DNA from: Hydrangea macrophylla
Taxonomy: Eukaryota > Streptophyta > Magnoliopsida > Cornales > Hydrangeaceae
Direction: 5' to 3'
Assembly (NCBI GenBank): GCA_033977485.1
Contig: CM066994.1
Coordinates: 10,914,001 to 10,978,000, forward strand
DNA length: 64,000 bases
Shown: positions 12,595 to 23,867 of the stretch, piece by piece
Layout: every line of letters starts with the position of its first letter
Numbering within the stretch: position 1 is the stretch's first letter
Made by a program: the position numbers and the translations under genes
Notes under the pieces: model-generated
Told to the model about the DNA's origin: nothing
Seen by the model: the letters and a program-made list of their open reading frames with translations, nothing else
Databases searched by the model: none

Positions 12595-12905
12595 TCTGTC
12601 CATTGTTCGTTGAGGATATAAACCATCCACCACATTCATGGACACCACGTCAGTCCATCCCCTGCTTGTTAAGGATATAAACTATCCACCGCATGTCAGG
12701 GATATAATGTTTTGAACAACAGTACATCAATTCTATTGCCACGACTTCTCGCTGTAGACCAGTGATCCCCATCCATCGCTCATTAAGGATATAAACCATC
12801 CACCGCTCGTTAAGGATAGAACATGGATCATCTGGCTATCTTAGCACTACATGGTCCCGCTCACTGCTCGTTCAGGATATAAACCATCCATCGCATGTGA
12901 ACGCA
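12595..12905 (-). repeat. Degenerate minisatellite in solo LTR B
   Basis: Repeated units are built on GAGGATATAAACCATCCACC preceded by GCTCGTTA-like sequence, in five to six imperfect copies. Solo LTR C has a similar block with a different core (ACCGCTTTTAAGAGCATAT, 15610-15905). LTR E has one on GGACATTCCCTGGCACC (30120-30480). Confidence 0.6.
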
Positions 12906-13184
12906 TATTATAACTAGGCGTCTTCCCACGTATCATTCCCAGAACTTATCAAACTTACTTAAACTCAGCACTACTATCTGATTAAAAGAAACGGATATCA
13001 AACTTATATCGAAAAGCAACATGTCACCCACGTCATCACGTTAATCCATTATTCTTAATAAAACTTTATCTTTGTTGTCACATTACCCCTGATCAACCCT
13101 GAATTGCATAACAGAAGTTCGAATCAAAAAACGAACCATTGAACCCTTAATATAATAAACAGGCAAAAGAATCCATGTTTTATC

Positions 13185-13385
13185 CATACCAATCGATTGG
13201 GATAAGGTCCAATCGATTGGGATATTATAATGTCAATCGATTGCTAACAATGACAATCAATTGGGATGGCAATCGATTGCTAACAATGGCAATCGATTGG
13301 GATGTTAATCAATTGGAACTCTATCCAATCGATTGGGTCCAAACTGATGGCAATGGATTGGCAATTATTCCAATCGATTGGCACT
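13185..13385. repeat. CAATCGATTG palindrome cluster, inner
   Basis: About ten copies of the 10-base palindrome CAATCGATTG or single-base variants lie within 200 bases, often flanked as CCAATCGATTGGG. Spacing is irregular (10-35 bases). A second cluster lies at 13865-14010 near the LTR's 5' end, and both are present at homologous places in solo LTR C. Confidence 0.8.
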
Positions 13386-13864
13386 TCGTCTTCACCAGCA
13401 GATTGATAAAACAACATATATAAATGTTATAAGGATGTATTAACTACAACTAATTTTCATAAAAACTTGTAAAACATCAAAATAAAGGGACCAAGTGAGT
13501 TAGGACTCACTAAGGGCTTGTTTGGCTTGTGTTTGTTTGAAAACACCAAAGATCTCTCTCTCTCTCTCTCTTCTCTTCTTCTCTTCTTGCTCTGCCTCTC
13601 TCTATCTCCTTTGTCTCTCCTTCTCTTCTTCTTTCTCTCTTCTTGTTCTTCTTATCCTCCTACTGCCAAAGTAGTGAGTGTGTGTATGTGTGTCTATATA
13701 GTTATAGATATAGATATAGGAAAGTATATATAAAAACACTCTCTCTCTCTCTCTCAAGGTCCAAAAATTGCCCCAAGGGCAAAGATTACTCTCATATATA
13801 TCGAAAGGAAAAGGTGCCACACGTCCAAAGCTCAAAGAAAAAAGAAATCTTATCTCAGCTTATG

Positions 13865-14010
13865 CCAATCAATTGGTATAAATGGAAATCGATTGGTAAC
13901 AGATATTTGAAGGCAGTCGATTGGAAAGAATGGTAATCGATTGATATGTTGCCACGACATTACTTTTAGTCGGTAGGATGGCAATCGATTGGTATCTGAA
14001 AAGTGGCAAT
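13865..14010. repeat. CAATCGATTG palindrome cluster, outer
   Basis: Five to six further copies of CAATCGATTGGTA-like sequence lie within the outermost 250 bases of the LTR (its U3 side in reverse orientation). Confidence 0.75.
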
Positions 14011-14110
14011 CGATTGGTAACCAAATTTTACCAATGAAAAGAAAAGTTTATATAAGTATATGGAAAAGAAGTTTATTTATTAATACTCTCTAGAAATGCA
14101 GGGTATTACG

Positions 14111-14921
14111 CATTCCTTACAAAAAAAAAAATAAAGGGGGCAAAAGATTTGGTTTCATTAGGTTCCTTGAAGAATCATCAGCAATTGAAGCTGTCAATAC
14201 TTTTAATGGGGTGTGGTTTATGCATCATCGCTTAGGGGTCAATATGGCTAGATTCAGTAGGGGTAGGTTCATGCTTATGGTTCTGACATCAAGGAGATGG
14301 GTAACAAGATGAATTCAATTTTTATGCACATCCTCATGATTCGGATGTCAAAAAAGGTTAGGGAAATGGCCGTTCTTTTGTGGAGGCTTTAGTGGGTTCT
14401 CAACCTTTTAAAGATAAGGGGGTGGAAACTCTATCTCATTGTCGAACCAAATCTATTGTGGGTTCTGTAAATGGAAAATTTATGAGATTCTTAAGAATAG
14501 TCGTGGGAATCACGTTGAAGAGGATGGAAGGGTGTTTTTCGAAAGAGTGTTTCATTAGGGAAGGTGTTTTCGATATTGAGGTTAAAGTAATCTCAGAGAG
14601 AGTTTTCTTTTGTCCTTTGATGAGTGTGATGTTCTTAAATCTATGAAAGAGGATGGGTGGCTTTGGCTACGAACTTGGTTCTTCAAAATTGAACGTTGGA
14701 ATGAGGAGGTTCAATTTCCACCAAGATGTTCGTGGCTGCAGTGTTCTGGTGTACCAGTGGTAGGTTGGCTAGAAGAAACTTTTAACACTATTGGTGGGCT
14801 TTGGGGTAATGTAATTTGTACCGTGAATGAGACTATAAAATGCATTCAACTCCAGCATGGATTTATTCTTGTGGCCATCTGTGTTGAGGATCTTGTGGAT
14901 GAATAGATTGAAGTCGTCGTT
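14111..14921 (+). pseudogene. LINE-like ORF1 remnant, middle part
   Basis: It resumes the RRM (GKRFGFIRFLEESSAIEAV, then NTFNGVWFMHHRLGVNMARF). After a degraded linker comes a region like the DUF4283-type domain of plant retroelement ORF1: LRTWFFKIERWNEEVQFPP, RCSWLQCSGVPVVGW and LWGNVICTVNETIKCIQLQH. Several frameshifts and stops are present. It is cut at TCGTT by solo LTR C and continues at 18923. Confidence 0.6.
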
Positions 14922-15599
14922 TGTCACTCTTCGAAACAGCATAAATAGAGAAAAACAAATTTCCTTTATGGGCCCATAGGGAACGACGGGTGAATGTCAC
15001 TAACCTTCTACACCACGCAGTTCTAGAAAACAGAAAGAACAACCCACAGTAATATAAAGAAAACCTGTTATATTACCAACATCAGAGTTATTACAACAAA
15101 AAAGCTATAGTGGAAGTATATAAGGTTTGGAAGCAACATATGCCCAAGTACCGAATATAACAAAACAACTAAACAGAAAATAGAAACTAATAACTATCTC
15201 TAGATCTTTAGCTGGCATAAACATTAGCATCGTAGTCCTCCTTGGCATAGCCATCATCAGTGGGGTCACCCTCAGTGTATTCTCCTCCTGAATAGGAACT
15301 ATCGTTGTAGACTTCGTCACCTGTAAAATAAGGTACAGGATAGTCTGGACGGGGGAAAAAGTCCAGGCAATAAAGGCCGTCAGCTTACTGAGAGCTGAGT
15401 GAGTATAAACTAACAAGTTACCAGTTATCTGAAGTAAAACAATTTTATGAAAACACGATTTAACATCTTACTATAATAATAATAATATCTTGATCCTTTA
15501 TTCAACAACGTAAACTAACCCTTATCGTCTTGTTAATCGAAGATCGATATTAACAAATATTGACTGAATGGAACAGACTCAATCATTTAATCTCTAGGG

Positions 15600-15910
15600 A
15601 TACACCCTCATTCCGTCTACCGCTTTTAAGAGCATATGCACAGCTCACCGCATGTCATGGACTCCACGTCAGTCCGTCCCCAGATTTTAAGAACAATGTA
15701 TCTTGTTCACCGCATTTCAGGGACATAACGTTTTGAATAAGGCATATCATTTATTGTCATGACTCAGCGTCATCTACCAGACATTCCAGCTCACCGCTTT
15801 TAAGAGCATATTACATAGCTCACCGCTTTTAAGAGCATATCATAGATTATCCAATCTATCTTAGGACTACTTGGTCCAGCTCACCGCTTTTAAGAGCATA
15901 TCATGACCAA
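15600..15910 (-). repeat. Minisatellite in solo LTR C
   Basis: Five or six imperfect copies of a unit containing ACCGCTTTTAAGAGCATAT, at the position matching 12595-12905 in solo LTR B but with a replaced core. Confidence 0.6.
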
Positions 15911-16214
15911 ACGTCCGTTCTCGTACCATTCCCAGAACTTATCAAACCTACTTAAGTTACTTTCTAATGTTGACACATGACAATCCCCAATGTGGCCTGA
16001 CTACTCTGATTAAAAGAAACGGATATCAAATTCATACATGAACAGCATAATATTTTACGTCATTTCATTAACCCATTATTCTTAATCATATTTATCTGTG
16101 TTGTCACATTTTCCTAAATCCTCCCAAAATTACATAACAGAAGTTTGAAATGGGAAACGAACAATCGAACCTCTTATATAATAAACAGGCAAAAGAATCC
16201 ATGTTCTGCCCATA

Positions 16215-16315
16215 TTAATCGATTGGAATAAGGTTTAATCGATTGCGATAAAAATCACATCAATCGATTGCTAAAAATGGTGATTGATTGGAATGCCAAT
16301 CGATTGACACTTCGT
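16215..16315. repeat. CAATCGATTG cluster in solo LTR C, inner
   Basis: Four to five copies of TAATCGATTG / CAATCGATTG, homologous to 13185-13385 but with fewer units. Confidence 0.7.
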
Positions 16316-16673
16316 CTTCACCAACAAATTGTAAAAATAGCATAAATAAACATACACCACATGCATTCTACACATCTAAGCTTCATAAAAACTTGTAAAA
16401 CATCAAATTAAAAGGACCAAGTAAGTTAGAAACTCACCAAAGGTGCATTTGGCTTGAAAATTCTCAAGTTCTCTTTTTCTTCCTTCTCTATCTCTTCTCT
16501 GTCTAGCTCTCTCTCTTTTTTGTCTCTTCTATTTTCTTCTCCTTGTTCTTCTCTTCTTCTTCTTCTTCTTCTCCTTCTCTGCCAAAGGGCAGTGAGTGTG
16601 TGTGTATATATATCAACTCTCTCTCTCTCAACCAAAAACCAACAAAATAGACCTAAGACCTAAAAGGGATACA

Positions 16674-16993
16674 TCTATATAATATCCTTGCTCAGCCTTT
16701 ATGGCAAAAAACGAATCTTGACCGTCCATTTAGGTAGACACTTTCAGGCGTTAGATGAAGTTCGAAGTCCACAATCCATGAGCTATTTTTGGTAAACAAC
16801 CCCAGTCAGCTTTTCACTCCTTCCCACAGTACACGCTGACACAGCCTCCTTTTTAGTCAATTTTGAATTTTGAAAACAATCCAATATTCTCATAAAAAAT
16901 GAGAAGACCCATACAGTCTCTCTTCCCTCTTCCCTCTAATAAACACTATCCCCTATTTCTCTCTCTAAAACACAACGACCACTACCTCTCTCT

Positions 16994-17033
<40 letters not shown>

Positions 17034-18587
17034 CTTCTTCCTCTTCCGGCCACCTCTCTCTCATCTTGGAGATTTTTGCTCATTGAAATTGTAGGTACAA
17101 GGACAATTTTGTGCCTGTCCTCACCTCTTTCTTTCCCTCCGTTTACTCTCTGTTTTCTTTTCATTTTTTTTATTTTCAGTTTGAGGTCTTGATTTTGGGT
17201 GCGTAGTTTTTGGCTTACTGATTCAGTTAGAGATCGCAGGTGCTAATTGTGGTGGATCTTGGATTGAGTCGGTTGGTTCGTTTTCTCTGCATCTCTTTTT
17301 TTTTTCCTCTGGGTCACAAACTCTCTCATTCTTCATATTTTTTTGTGATACATATTTTTCCTCTGGGTTATATGATCTGAGGTGTAGCTTTTCTCAGTTT
17401 TCTTTATTGTGATTGAGGGACTGTCTTTATTCGACATTATGTTTCTGTTGGTTTCTGTTTTGATTGGTTAGGTTTCCCTCTGTTCCAAATAGTATGGTAT
17501 GTGGCTTTATTCTTTATTTAGTTGATAGGGAAGCAGCAGGTGAGTAATGCAGACATTTAAAGCATGATGGATCAAATGGGAATCTTCACTTTGAATTTTC
17601 CAATTGTTCTTTACTCGGATGTTAATTTTTCTTCATTTTGCATAATTTCTCTCACTTTCATCCGGTTTGTTTTTCTTTGGGCAGTAACCTAACATACTTT
17701 GGAAAGAAAAATAAAACTCTCAATTTGGCTTCAAGTTGTTACTTTTCCATGTAAAAACATTGTATTAGAAGCAAGAGAAGTAATTCCAGTTGTGCTCATG
17801 TCCACTTGCTTTTACCCTCTCCAGTTGTGCTCAAGAACGGTTTTACAATCCAAGATGGATTTTATTTTATTTTATTTTATTTTATTTTTCTCTTCTCTTT
17901 TACAAAATAGGTAAGACAAATCAAATTAAAGATGGACTTACCTACCATGTCTTTCACCCTTTGTGAAGTTGGTCTAAAAAAGTGAATCATAGTATGAAAA
18001 ATCAAACTTAATGCAACTTTGGAGGTAACGTGTTGGAGGTTGCTAGCCAGGAAGTAGAAGTAGAAGTAGAAGTATGTCAAAAACATTATTTTCCTTAATT
18101 GATCTCATTAGATCAGTTCCAAGAACCAATTAAGGAATACAATTTTCTTTTGTTTTTAGGAAATGATCGATTGATATTGTATTTTCTAAGGACCAATTAG
18201 GCTTTTATACTTAGGGTATGTTTGATAACCCAATTAAGTACTGAAAATGAAAAGATTCAGTTCTTATTATTTTTCACTGCATTTGATAACGTACCACTTA
18301 ATTGAAAGCAGTAAAAAAACTACTGAAAATTTGAAGTGAAAAATTTCTACTAAAAATAATCACGGAATGTTTTCTATTTCAGTAGTTGAAGTATTGTTTT
18401 TAGGATTACAAATTCAATCACTTACAATTTTCAGTACTTAAAATCTAGCACTTAATTTTCAGTTTTATCAAACGCTCCTAGACTTTGGCAATTGCTTTCC
18501 TATTTTTCAGGTGTTTTCATATTTAGACTTTGCCAACTGCTCCTTTATTTTTTTCAACATGTGCCCCCGGGCACGGGCAATTACTAG
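16674..18587 (+). mobile_element. Non-autonomous Helitron H1
   Basis: It begins TCTATATAATATCC after an A (16673) and ends with the hairpin GTGCCCCCGGGCAC (18561-18574), nine bases later CTAG (18584-18587), followed by T. These are the hallmarks of Helitrons: 5' TC, a 3' hairpin before CTRR, insertion between A and T, and no target duplication. The insertion is also proven by comparison with solo LTR B, which lacks it. There is no Rep/helicase. The interior has (CT)n tracts and leader-like sequence (16900-17560) that may be captured host DNA. Confidence 0.88.
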
Positions 18588-18654
18588 TATATATAGATTA
18601 TAGAAGTGCCACAAGTTCAAAGCTCAAGAAAAGAAGAAAACTTGTCTCAGTTTA

Positions 18655-18835
18655 TGCCAATCGATTAGGACACAAGTCAATCGATTGGTAACAAATATTT
18701 GAAGGCAATCGATTGAAAAGAATGGCAATCGATTGGTATGTTGCCACATCATTACTTTTAGTCGGTAAAATGGCAATTGATTGGTAAAGATGTTAATCGA
18801 TTGGTATCTAAAAGGTGGCAATCGATTGCTAACCA
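18655..18835. repeat. CAATCGATTG cluster in solo LTR C, outer
   Basis: Six to seven copies of CAATCGATTG variants, homologous to 13865-14010. Confidence 0.75.
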
Positions 18836-18922
18836 AATTTCACCAGAAGATAAGGAAAGGTTAAACAAGTATAGAAATGAAAACCAGGTCATATTAATAT
18901 ACCAAAAATACAGGGTATTACA

Positions 18923-19504
18923 TCGTTAATGAGGGTTCTTGTGTCAAAGCTAAGGAATTGGTGGGGGACCCAATTTGTGCTTTGGCTGAATTTGATTAGA
19001 AGCTCAAGCCTATTGTATCTACATCTAATTAATTTGCTTGGAGATGTGGAGCTAAGCTTGGTGAAATTAGGTAGGGATGATGTTGCGAGGATGGAATCTA
19101 ATTTTGGCAGTTGTAAATGGGTGGGATTGGTGCTAGATGATGAGGATAGTATGGATGTGCCTTGTGAATGTCAAGGAAAGGAGGGCAAAGATGTGCAGCC
19201 AGATTCGTCCAAGTTGTCTCCATCCATCCTTGTCATTCCTAAGACCCCAAGGTCTGTGTTAAAAGGGGACGAGGACGAATGCGAGAGGGAATTCAGAGAC
19301 TCTGCTAGGGTTGAAACAGGTACTCATATTGAGATGGAGGAGAATCTGTCAAATTGTGGAGAATCTTAATGGGAAACTGACGTTGAGTTGGAAGAAAGCA
19401 ATCATATAGAGATTCAAGAATGGATTGAGGAGGCTAAACTCAAAAAATGGGTTAGGAGAAGAAAAGCCCTTGACTTAATTTTTGATAAATGTAGAGAAGG
19501 TATT
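18923..19504 (+). pseudogene. LINE-like ORF1 remnant, C-terminal part
   Basis: It begins at the TCGTT duplication and reads on in broken frames as acidic, linker-like sequence. Pieces include VNEGSCVKAKELVGDPICAL, ILVIPKTPRSVLKGDEDECE and KKWVRRRKALDLIFDKCREG. It ends where sequence starting TGTAATGCCCCGAAAACC begins. The assignment rests on continuity with the upstream pieces; on its own it would not be recognisable. Confidence 0.45.
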
Positions 19505-20303
19505 TGTAATGCCCCGAAAACCAAGCCACGTGGGCGAGGTCAACGAGTCAAACAATGCAATGTAAAGCACGGAATAGTCCAACGTGGACCAATCCACAAG
19601 GCAGAAGCATAGGGGAAGCATACGTGAATTCCAAAGAAAAGTCAATATGTCAAGGGTTGATCCACGAGGACCAAACGGGTGAAATAGGGTCAACCAACAT
19701 AGTTTGGTTTTGATAGGAGTTTGTAAAGAAGTTTAAAGAAACTCCAAAGGCTTAAAGTAACAAGTAATGAAGTTTGCTTGGAAAGATTATCACTAAAGTG
19801 GTTTTTTAAAGGAATATAACCAAACAGTCTGTAGGAAATTGAAACTAGTAATTTTCCCATAATAGGGTAACCATGGGCTAAGAAATGCTAACAAGTATCA
19901 AAAACATAATTTAACAAGGATCCTAGAGGATCCAACTATCAAGATTAAGATTAAGAGAGGGATAACTAGGATCCCCAAATATACAAGATCATTAAGTCTA
20001 ATAGAAAGAGTTATAAAGCAAGGGCTAAACATGTGCCCAATTACAACTACTACGAAGTAAATGTAAATCCTTGTAATTCAATCTACAAATAAGATAATGA
20101 ATTACAACTAGGACAATGCTCCTACCATGAGCTATGACAAAGAAGTGTTTTCTTTTCAAAATCTAAGACTTCCTCGTAAAGAATCTTCAAATGAGATACC
20201 ACGCATTGAAAACTTTTGGGCCTTGCCCTAACCACAATTCCTAATAAAGGGGTATTTTATAGATTCATTAAGCACGATGGCTTAGTAGAAAACATTGTAG
20301 AAA

Positions 20304-20667
20304 CAAAAATGATACATACACACACTAAACCACACACCAAATGACCCACAGAGGTCTCTAAGCAAAATTTTAAAAACTTTTGCGAGACCCACACCCAAAT
20401 ACACCCTCAAATCCCTAAATCCCTTTCCCTCCATTTCCCCTACCCCCAAATCAGTCCACCCCTCTGTGAACGGCGGCTCCCCTCCCCTCCCCTCCCCTTT
20501 CATCCCGTCGAAGCCTTGCCGGAATCCGGCGCCGGTCGCCGTCCACAGTAGGTCGCCGCCGTCGCCAGAAGGTTGGTAAATCTTCTCTCTCTCTCTCTCT
20601 TTCTCAACTCATCAAAGAACTTTGCCAAGGATCACTTACCAAAAAACATAAAATAGGTTAAATACAC
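20304..20667 (+). repeat. Pack-MULE left terminal inverted repeat
   Basis: Pairs with 21045-21413 over its whole length with scattered mismatches. Outermost bases are CAAAAATGATAC. Confidence 0.9.
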
Positions 20668-20712
20668 AATTATATATATATATCATAGTTGAAATTTTAT
20701 TTGAAGGTGTAG

Positions 20713-21044
20713 GTGAAGAAGAAACCAAACCTGGATGCCTTACTATCAGATATATGCATTGGAACTTCTGTTGCCCCTACATGTCTCCCTGCCTATTACT
20801 TTGAGACCAAAGAAAATCCAGTGAAAGTGAGAGAATTCAATCTCATTGATGGTGCTATAGCAACTAATAATCCAGTATTTATCAAACCATTTTGACATTG
20901 AATTTTAACAATAATCCATTATATATATAAGTATACATGTATGTGTGTGTAAATCTCTTCTAATTGATTAATCATTTTTGGTTATTAGACTCTTATTGCA
21001 ATGGGTAAAGTGACAAAAGAGATCAATAGTGGGAGTACTGATGT
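20713..21044 (+). pseudogene. Captured patatin-like phospholipase fragment
   Basis: Two exon pieces are separated by a GT/AG intron. Exon a (20713-20874) follows a splice-acceptor-like GTGTAG and reads NLDALLSDICIGTSVAPTCL, then PAYYFE, and ends REFNLIDGAIATNNP. Exon b (20989-21044) reads TLIAMGKVTKEINSGSTDV. This is the region around the catalytic aspartate of plant patatins (usual form DGGVAANNP). Here the DGG motif reads DGA, so even the fragment is altered. It lacks the nucleophile elbow GxSxG and most of the enzyme. Patatins are acyl hydrolases acting on membrane lipids; this piece cannot make one. Confidence 0.88.
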
Positions 21045-21104
21045 GTGTGATTTAAAATGTTTTATGTTTTTGGGTAAGTGATCCTTGGCAAAGTTCTTTG
21101 ATGA

Positions 21105-21146
<42 letters not shown>

Positions 21147-21413
21147 CTTACCAACCTTTTGGCGACGGCAGCGACTTGCTGTGGACGGCGACTGGCGCCG
21201 GATTCTGGCAAGGCTTCGACGGGATGAAAGGGGAGGGGAGTTGCCGTTCATAGAGGGGTGGACTGATTTGGAGGTGGGGGAAATGGAGGGAAAGGGATTT
21301 AGAGATTTGAGGGTGTATTTGGGTGTGGGTCTCACAAAATTTTTTAAAATTTTACTTAGAGACCCCTGTGGGTCATTTGGTGTGTGGTTTAGTGTGTGTA
21401 TGTATCATTTTTG
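21045..21413 (-). repeat. Pack-MULE right terminal inverted repeat
   Basis: Inverted copy of 20304-20667. The GA tract is longer here (21107-21143) than its CT partner on the left (20584-20602). Confidence 0.9.
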
Positions 21414-22790
21414 TTGTAGAAATGTACTACCACTTCTACATGCTATGACATGCGGTGCAATGATTTTCCACCGTGGCGATGCAACTAGCTGGATGGCCAA
21501 ACCAAGAGATATTTCCAACTTAAAATCCCAATCACACACTCTGACACTGAATAGTGAGCCACTCAAACGTGAGTGTAGCATACAAGATCTCTGATAGCTA
21601 ACCGAATATGACCTTGCATTTTCGAATGTTTTAAAAATCACAAACAACCTTCCTCACTTCACACCCGCTTCCAAAATTTCATCAAACCACAACCCCCAAA
21701 TGGGGATTCAGAGACATTCCCCAATCGTGGGAATTCTGACAATAAACATATGTCCCAAGCCAATGCCATGAATGCTTTGCCGACTTGGTGAATATGAAAT
21801 GCTACTAGATGCGATTTATATGCTTTAGCAATGTCATTTCTATGATTTCAATATTATGAAATAAACATGGTAGTTCAAGATACGAAAACTAAATTAATAG
21901 GGGAAAACATATAAAAGCACAACCATCATCTAGGGTAAATAAGAGGTCACTAACATCCATAATTATTTGAAGCCATAACAACTAAATGACATTTAGGTTA
22001 AGCATTGATTCACTTAGGCACATAAGAGCATGTAGCACTTAATCAAATAATGTAGAAAAAATTCTAAAATAAGATTAATCAAGTAATAGGTCTAACCTAC
22101 ACATAGCAAACCATGAAATTAGAAATAGGAGTGCACTTAGACAATGAAATCTACCTTATTCTTGACAAGGAAAGCAAGAGAGATAGAGAGTCCAAGAGTG
22201 AGAAATAGAAGAACCCAAGTTTGGACCTTCCAATAATCAAGTAACTTAGAAAACCCTCTTCTTCCTCTAGGCCATGGTTTGAGCTAGGGAGCTCCAAAAT
22301 GAAATATGTAAATACCAAATGAGAGCTCTTGATAAGGAGGACAAGAAAGCCTCTAATAGTATTGGTTCAATAATGAATTGAAGGCTTCCAAAAATGGAGC
22401 TTTAAGGTGGAGGCTTCAATGGAGGTTTTTGACTTCCAATATAGAGAGATATAGAGAGAGTTTTCTACCAAAAGAATGAAAAAGAAAAAGAGATAACGAG
22501 GGGGAGAGAGAGAGAGAGAGGAAAGCTTCTTAAAGAAGCATTGGTGGTTGGGAGTGGTTGGGAGTTCTTTGGGAGGTGACTTGTAAGTCCCACCCTTGTC
22601 CCCTCACAAACACACACAAATATGTAACATACATATACACACATGTGCCAAAACAATTACCAAAGTGATACCACCATGTACAAAAATAAAACACATTGTC
22701 CCAAACCAAGACCCACATTAGTCCAAAATTACCAAAATGTCCTTTTAAAATCAGCTTCAAGAGATTCAGCCCAAGAAAACTTCAACTCAA

Positions 22791-22817
22791 CAATCTGAAG
22801 ATTCAATCTTCAGATTG
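22791..22817. repeat. 27-base perfect palindrome
   Basis: Two 13-base arms (CAATCTGAAGATT and AATCTTCAGATTG) flank a single C. It lies near the presumed 5' end of block D, the place where the related LTRs carry palindrome clusters. Confidence 0.9.
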
Positions 22818-22959
22818 TCAGCTTTTGAAGCTACTCTTTTTTCATGTTTTAGTGCCTCTTGGCCTTAGATTTTGTTGCAATTGCAAATCTTGCTTTAGAG
22901 TCTGATTTGGCTTCAAGTCTGCTCAAGGGCCTGCTTTAGTCCCCCTCATGGACTGAACA

Positions 22960-23397
22960 ATTTTGTTGGGTTGGATCTTTGGTGGGATGCTGCCCGATTC
23001 AAGATCCTTTTTTTTTTTTTGAGAAAATTGTTGCAGCAAATTCAATTTCTTGTGGCAATTTTTTTATTGTTGAGGGTCATGGTTTTTTGATGGGGAATTG
23101 TGATTTTTTTTCTTACTCTTTGGTGATTTTGATGTGATCTTTGGGGATAGTAGAATTTCATTCTGATTGGTAAAGTGGTATTTGCTCATGCTTTTGTCTT
23201 TTGTGGCTGGTGCTTGCCCGTTGTTAGTTTGGGGGTATTGGTTTGCTGCTATGGGGTTTTGCTTCTCTGTTGGTTCTGTTGTAGTGTGTTAGCAGTTTGC
23301 TTGGTTAGGGTAGTGCTTGCTTGAGGGGTTTTTTGCGAGGTGTTCAGTCTTGTGTTTTTTCTTTGGAGTTGAGGGAGTGGTTTGTTTGGGGTGTTTT
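22960..23397 (+). other. TG-rich tail, probably of the LINE-like element
   Basis: Non-coding, TG- and T-rich sequence. It appears to continue beyond the MITE and gypsy insertions at 36548, where it ends in an A-rich stretch. I read it as the 3' part of the old LINE-like element. No reverse transcriptase coding sequence is seen, so the body of the element is missing. Confidence 0.35.
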
Positions 23398-23404
23398 CTT
23401 TTTG

Positions 23405-23556
23405 AGTAATACTTGGGACGCACCCAAAGACACAATTTTTAGGACATAACTCAAGAGATGTGTCTATCCCTCCCGTGTCACTGTGGGGTCCAGTGACATC
23501 ACAAGAGAGATATAAACACTTCTTTTGGGTTGTGTCCCAAAAGTTATGTCTTTAAG
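23405..23556. mobile_element. Hairpin MITE, left part (split by gypsy element)
   Basis: It begins AGTAATACTTGGGACGCACC. Its right arm (GGGTTGTGTCCCAAAAGTTATG...) continues after the gypsy insertion at 36525-36540 (ATGTCCCAATCTTTA). The joined arms pair over about 45 bases. The 7-bp duplication CTTTTTG flanks the pair at 23398-23404 and 36541-36547. This shows the MITE was present before the gypsy element landed in it. Confidence 0.8.
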
Positions 23557-23832
23557 TGTAACAACCTTATTTTTTTTCTTCTACAAAGATATTATTTATT
23601 TTTACTTTTTATTTATTTCTTTGTTTAATAGTTAATGGGTGTAATGTGTAGGCCATGGGTGTGTGGTGTGTGGGCCATGTGCATGTGTTGGTGTGTGTGA
23701 GTAGTGCTCGTGTGTGTGTGTAATACACTTATATGTTGAGTGTGTGTACCATAGTTATATACATAATATTATATTATATTAGGGTTAGTTAGTTTTTCAA
23801 CAAAAAAGTAATAGAACTCCACTGCACAGCCG

Positions 23833-23867
<35 letters not shown>

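Larger units (their letters stand above)
11906..14110 (-). mobile_element. Solo LTR B, reverse orientation
   Basis: The flanking duplication is CATTC (11901-11905 and 14111-14115). In reverse orientation it starts CGTAATACCC (normally TG; the last base is changed) and ends GCGGGGCGTGACA. It interrupts the RRM remnant exactly. A second, longer copy of the same family lies at 14922-18922. Inside are two clusters of CAATCGATTG palindromes and a minisatellite. No coding sequence. Confidence 0.9.
14922..18922 (-). mobile_element. Solo LTR C, reverse orientation, carrying a Helitron
   Basis: The flanking duplication is TCGTT (14917-14921 and 18923-18927). In reverse orientation it runs from TGTAATACCCTGTATTTTTGG to GAGTGACA. 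It matches solo LTR B along its length, with the same leader, CT tracts, palindrome clusters and minisatellite position. The exception is an extra 1914 bases (16674-18587), which is a Helitron. Without it the LTR is about 2.09 kb, close to the 2.2 kb of copy B. It interrupts the LINE-like ORF1 remnant. Confidence 0.9.
20304..21413. mobile_element. Pack-MULE with long terminal inverted repeats
   Basis: The 9-bp target duplication TTGTAGAAA is perfect (20295-20303 and 21414-21422). The terminal repeats of about 365 bases (20304-20667 and 21045-21413) start CAAAAATGATACATAC and contain matching (CT/GA)n tracts and GC-rich sequence around CGGCGACTGGCGCCGGATTC. Only about 380 bases lie between them, and these carry a piece of a patatin-like gene. 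This is the definition of a Pack-MULE: Mutator-type ends carrying a host gene fragment. No MuDR transposase is present. Confidence 0.93.
19505..22959 (-). mobile_element. Decayed LTR-like block D carrying a Pack-MULE
   Basis: The left edge TGTAATGCCCCGAAAACC looks like the reverse complement of an LTR 3' end. On the right side there is a reverse-oriented promoter-like layout, with AT-rich sequence at 22615-22680 next to a GAGA tract at 22500-22520, plus a 27-base perfect palindrome. With the Pack-MULE (20304-21413) removed the block is about 2.3 kb, the size of the other solo LTRs. The right edge (near GACTGAACA) and a target duplication could not be confirmed, so the end is approximate. Confidence 0.4.

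Noticed and set aside
13185..13385. Regularly recurring 10-base palindromes resembling a CRISPR array
   Set aside because: The units are too short, the spacing is irregular, and the cluster lies in a plant LTR.
12052..15416. Related minus-strand frames at 12052-12495 and 15105-15416 (shared SKLTAF...PVQTILYLILQVT)
   Set aside because: They sit at homologous places in solo LTRs B and C. The frames differ by indels, and the similarity is that of the LTR DNA, with no sign of coding constraint.
21085..21594. 170-codon frame whose peptide also appears in reverse at 20282-20503
   Set aside because: Both frames lie in the two arms of the Pack-MULE inverted repeat; similarity reflects the repeat, not two genes.
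19505..22959. Confirmed solo LTR with target duplication
   Set aside because: Expected duplication GTATT was not found at the right edge, so the block is reported only as a low-confidence LTR-like feature.
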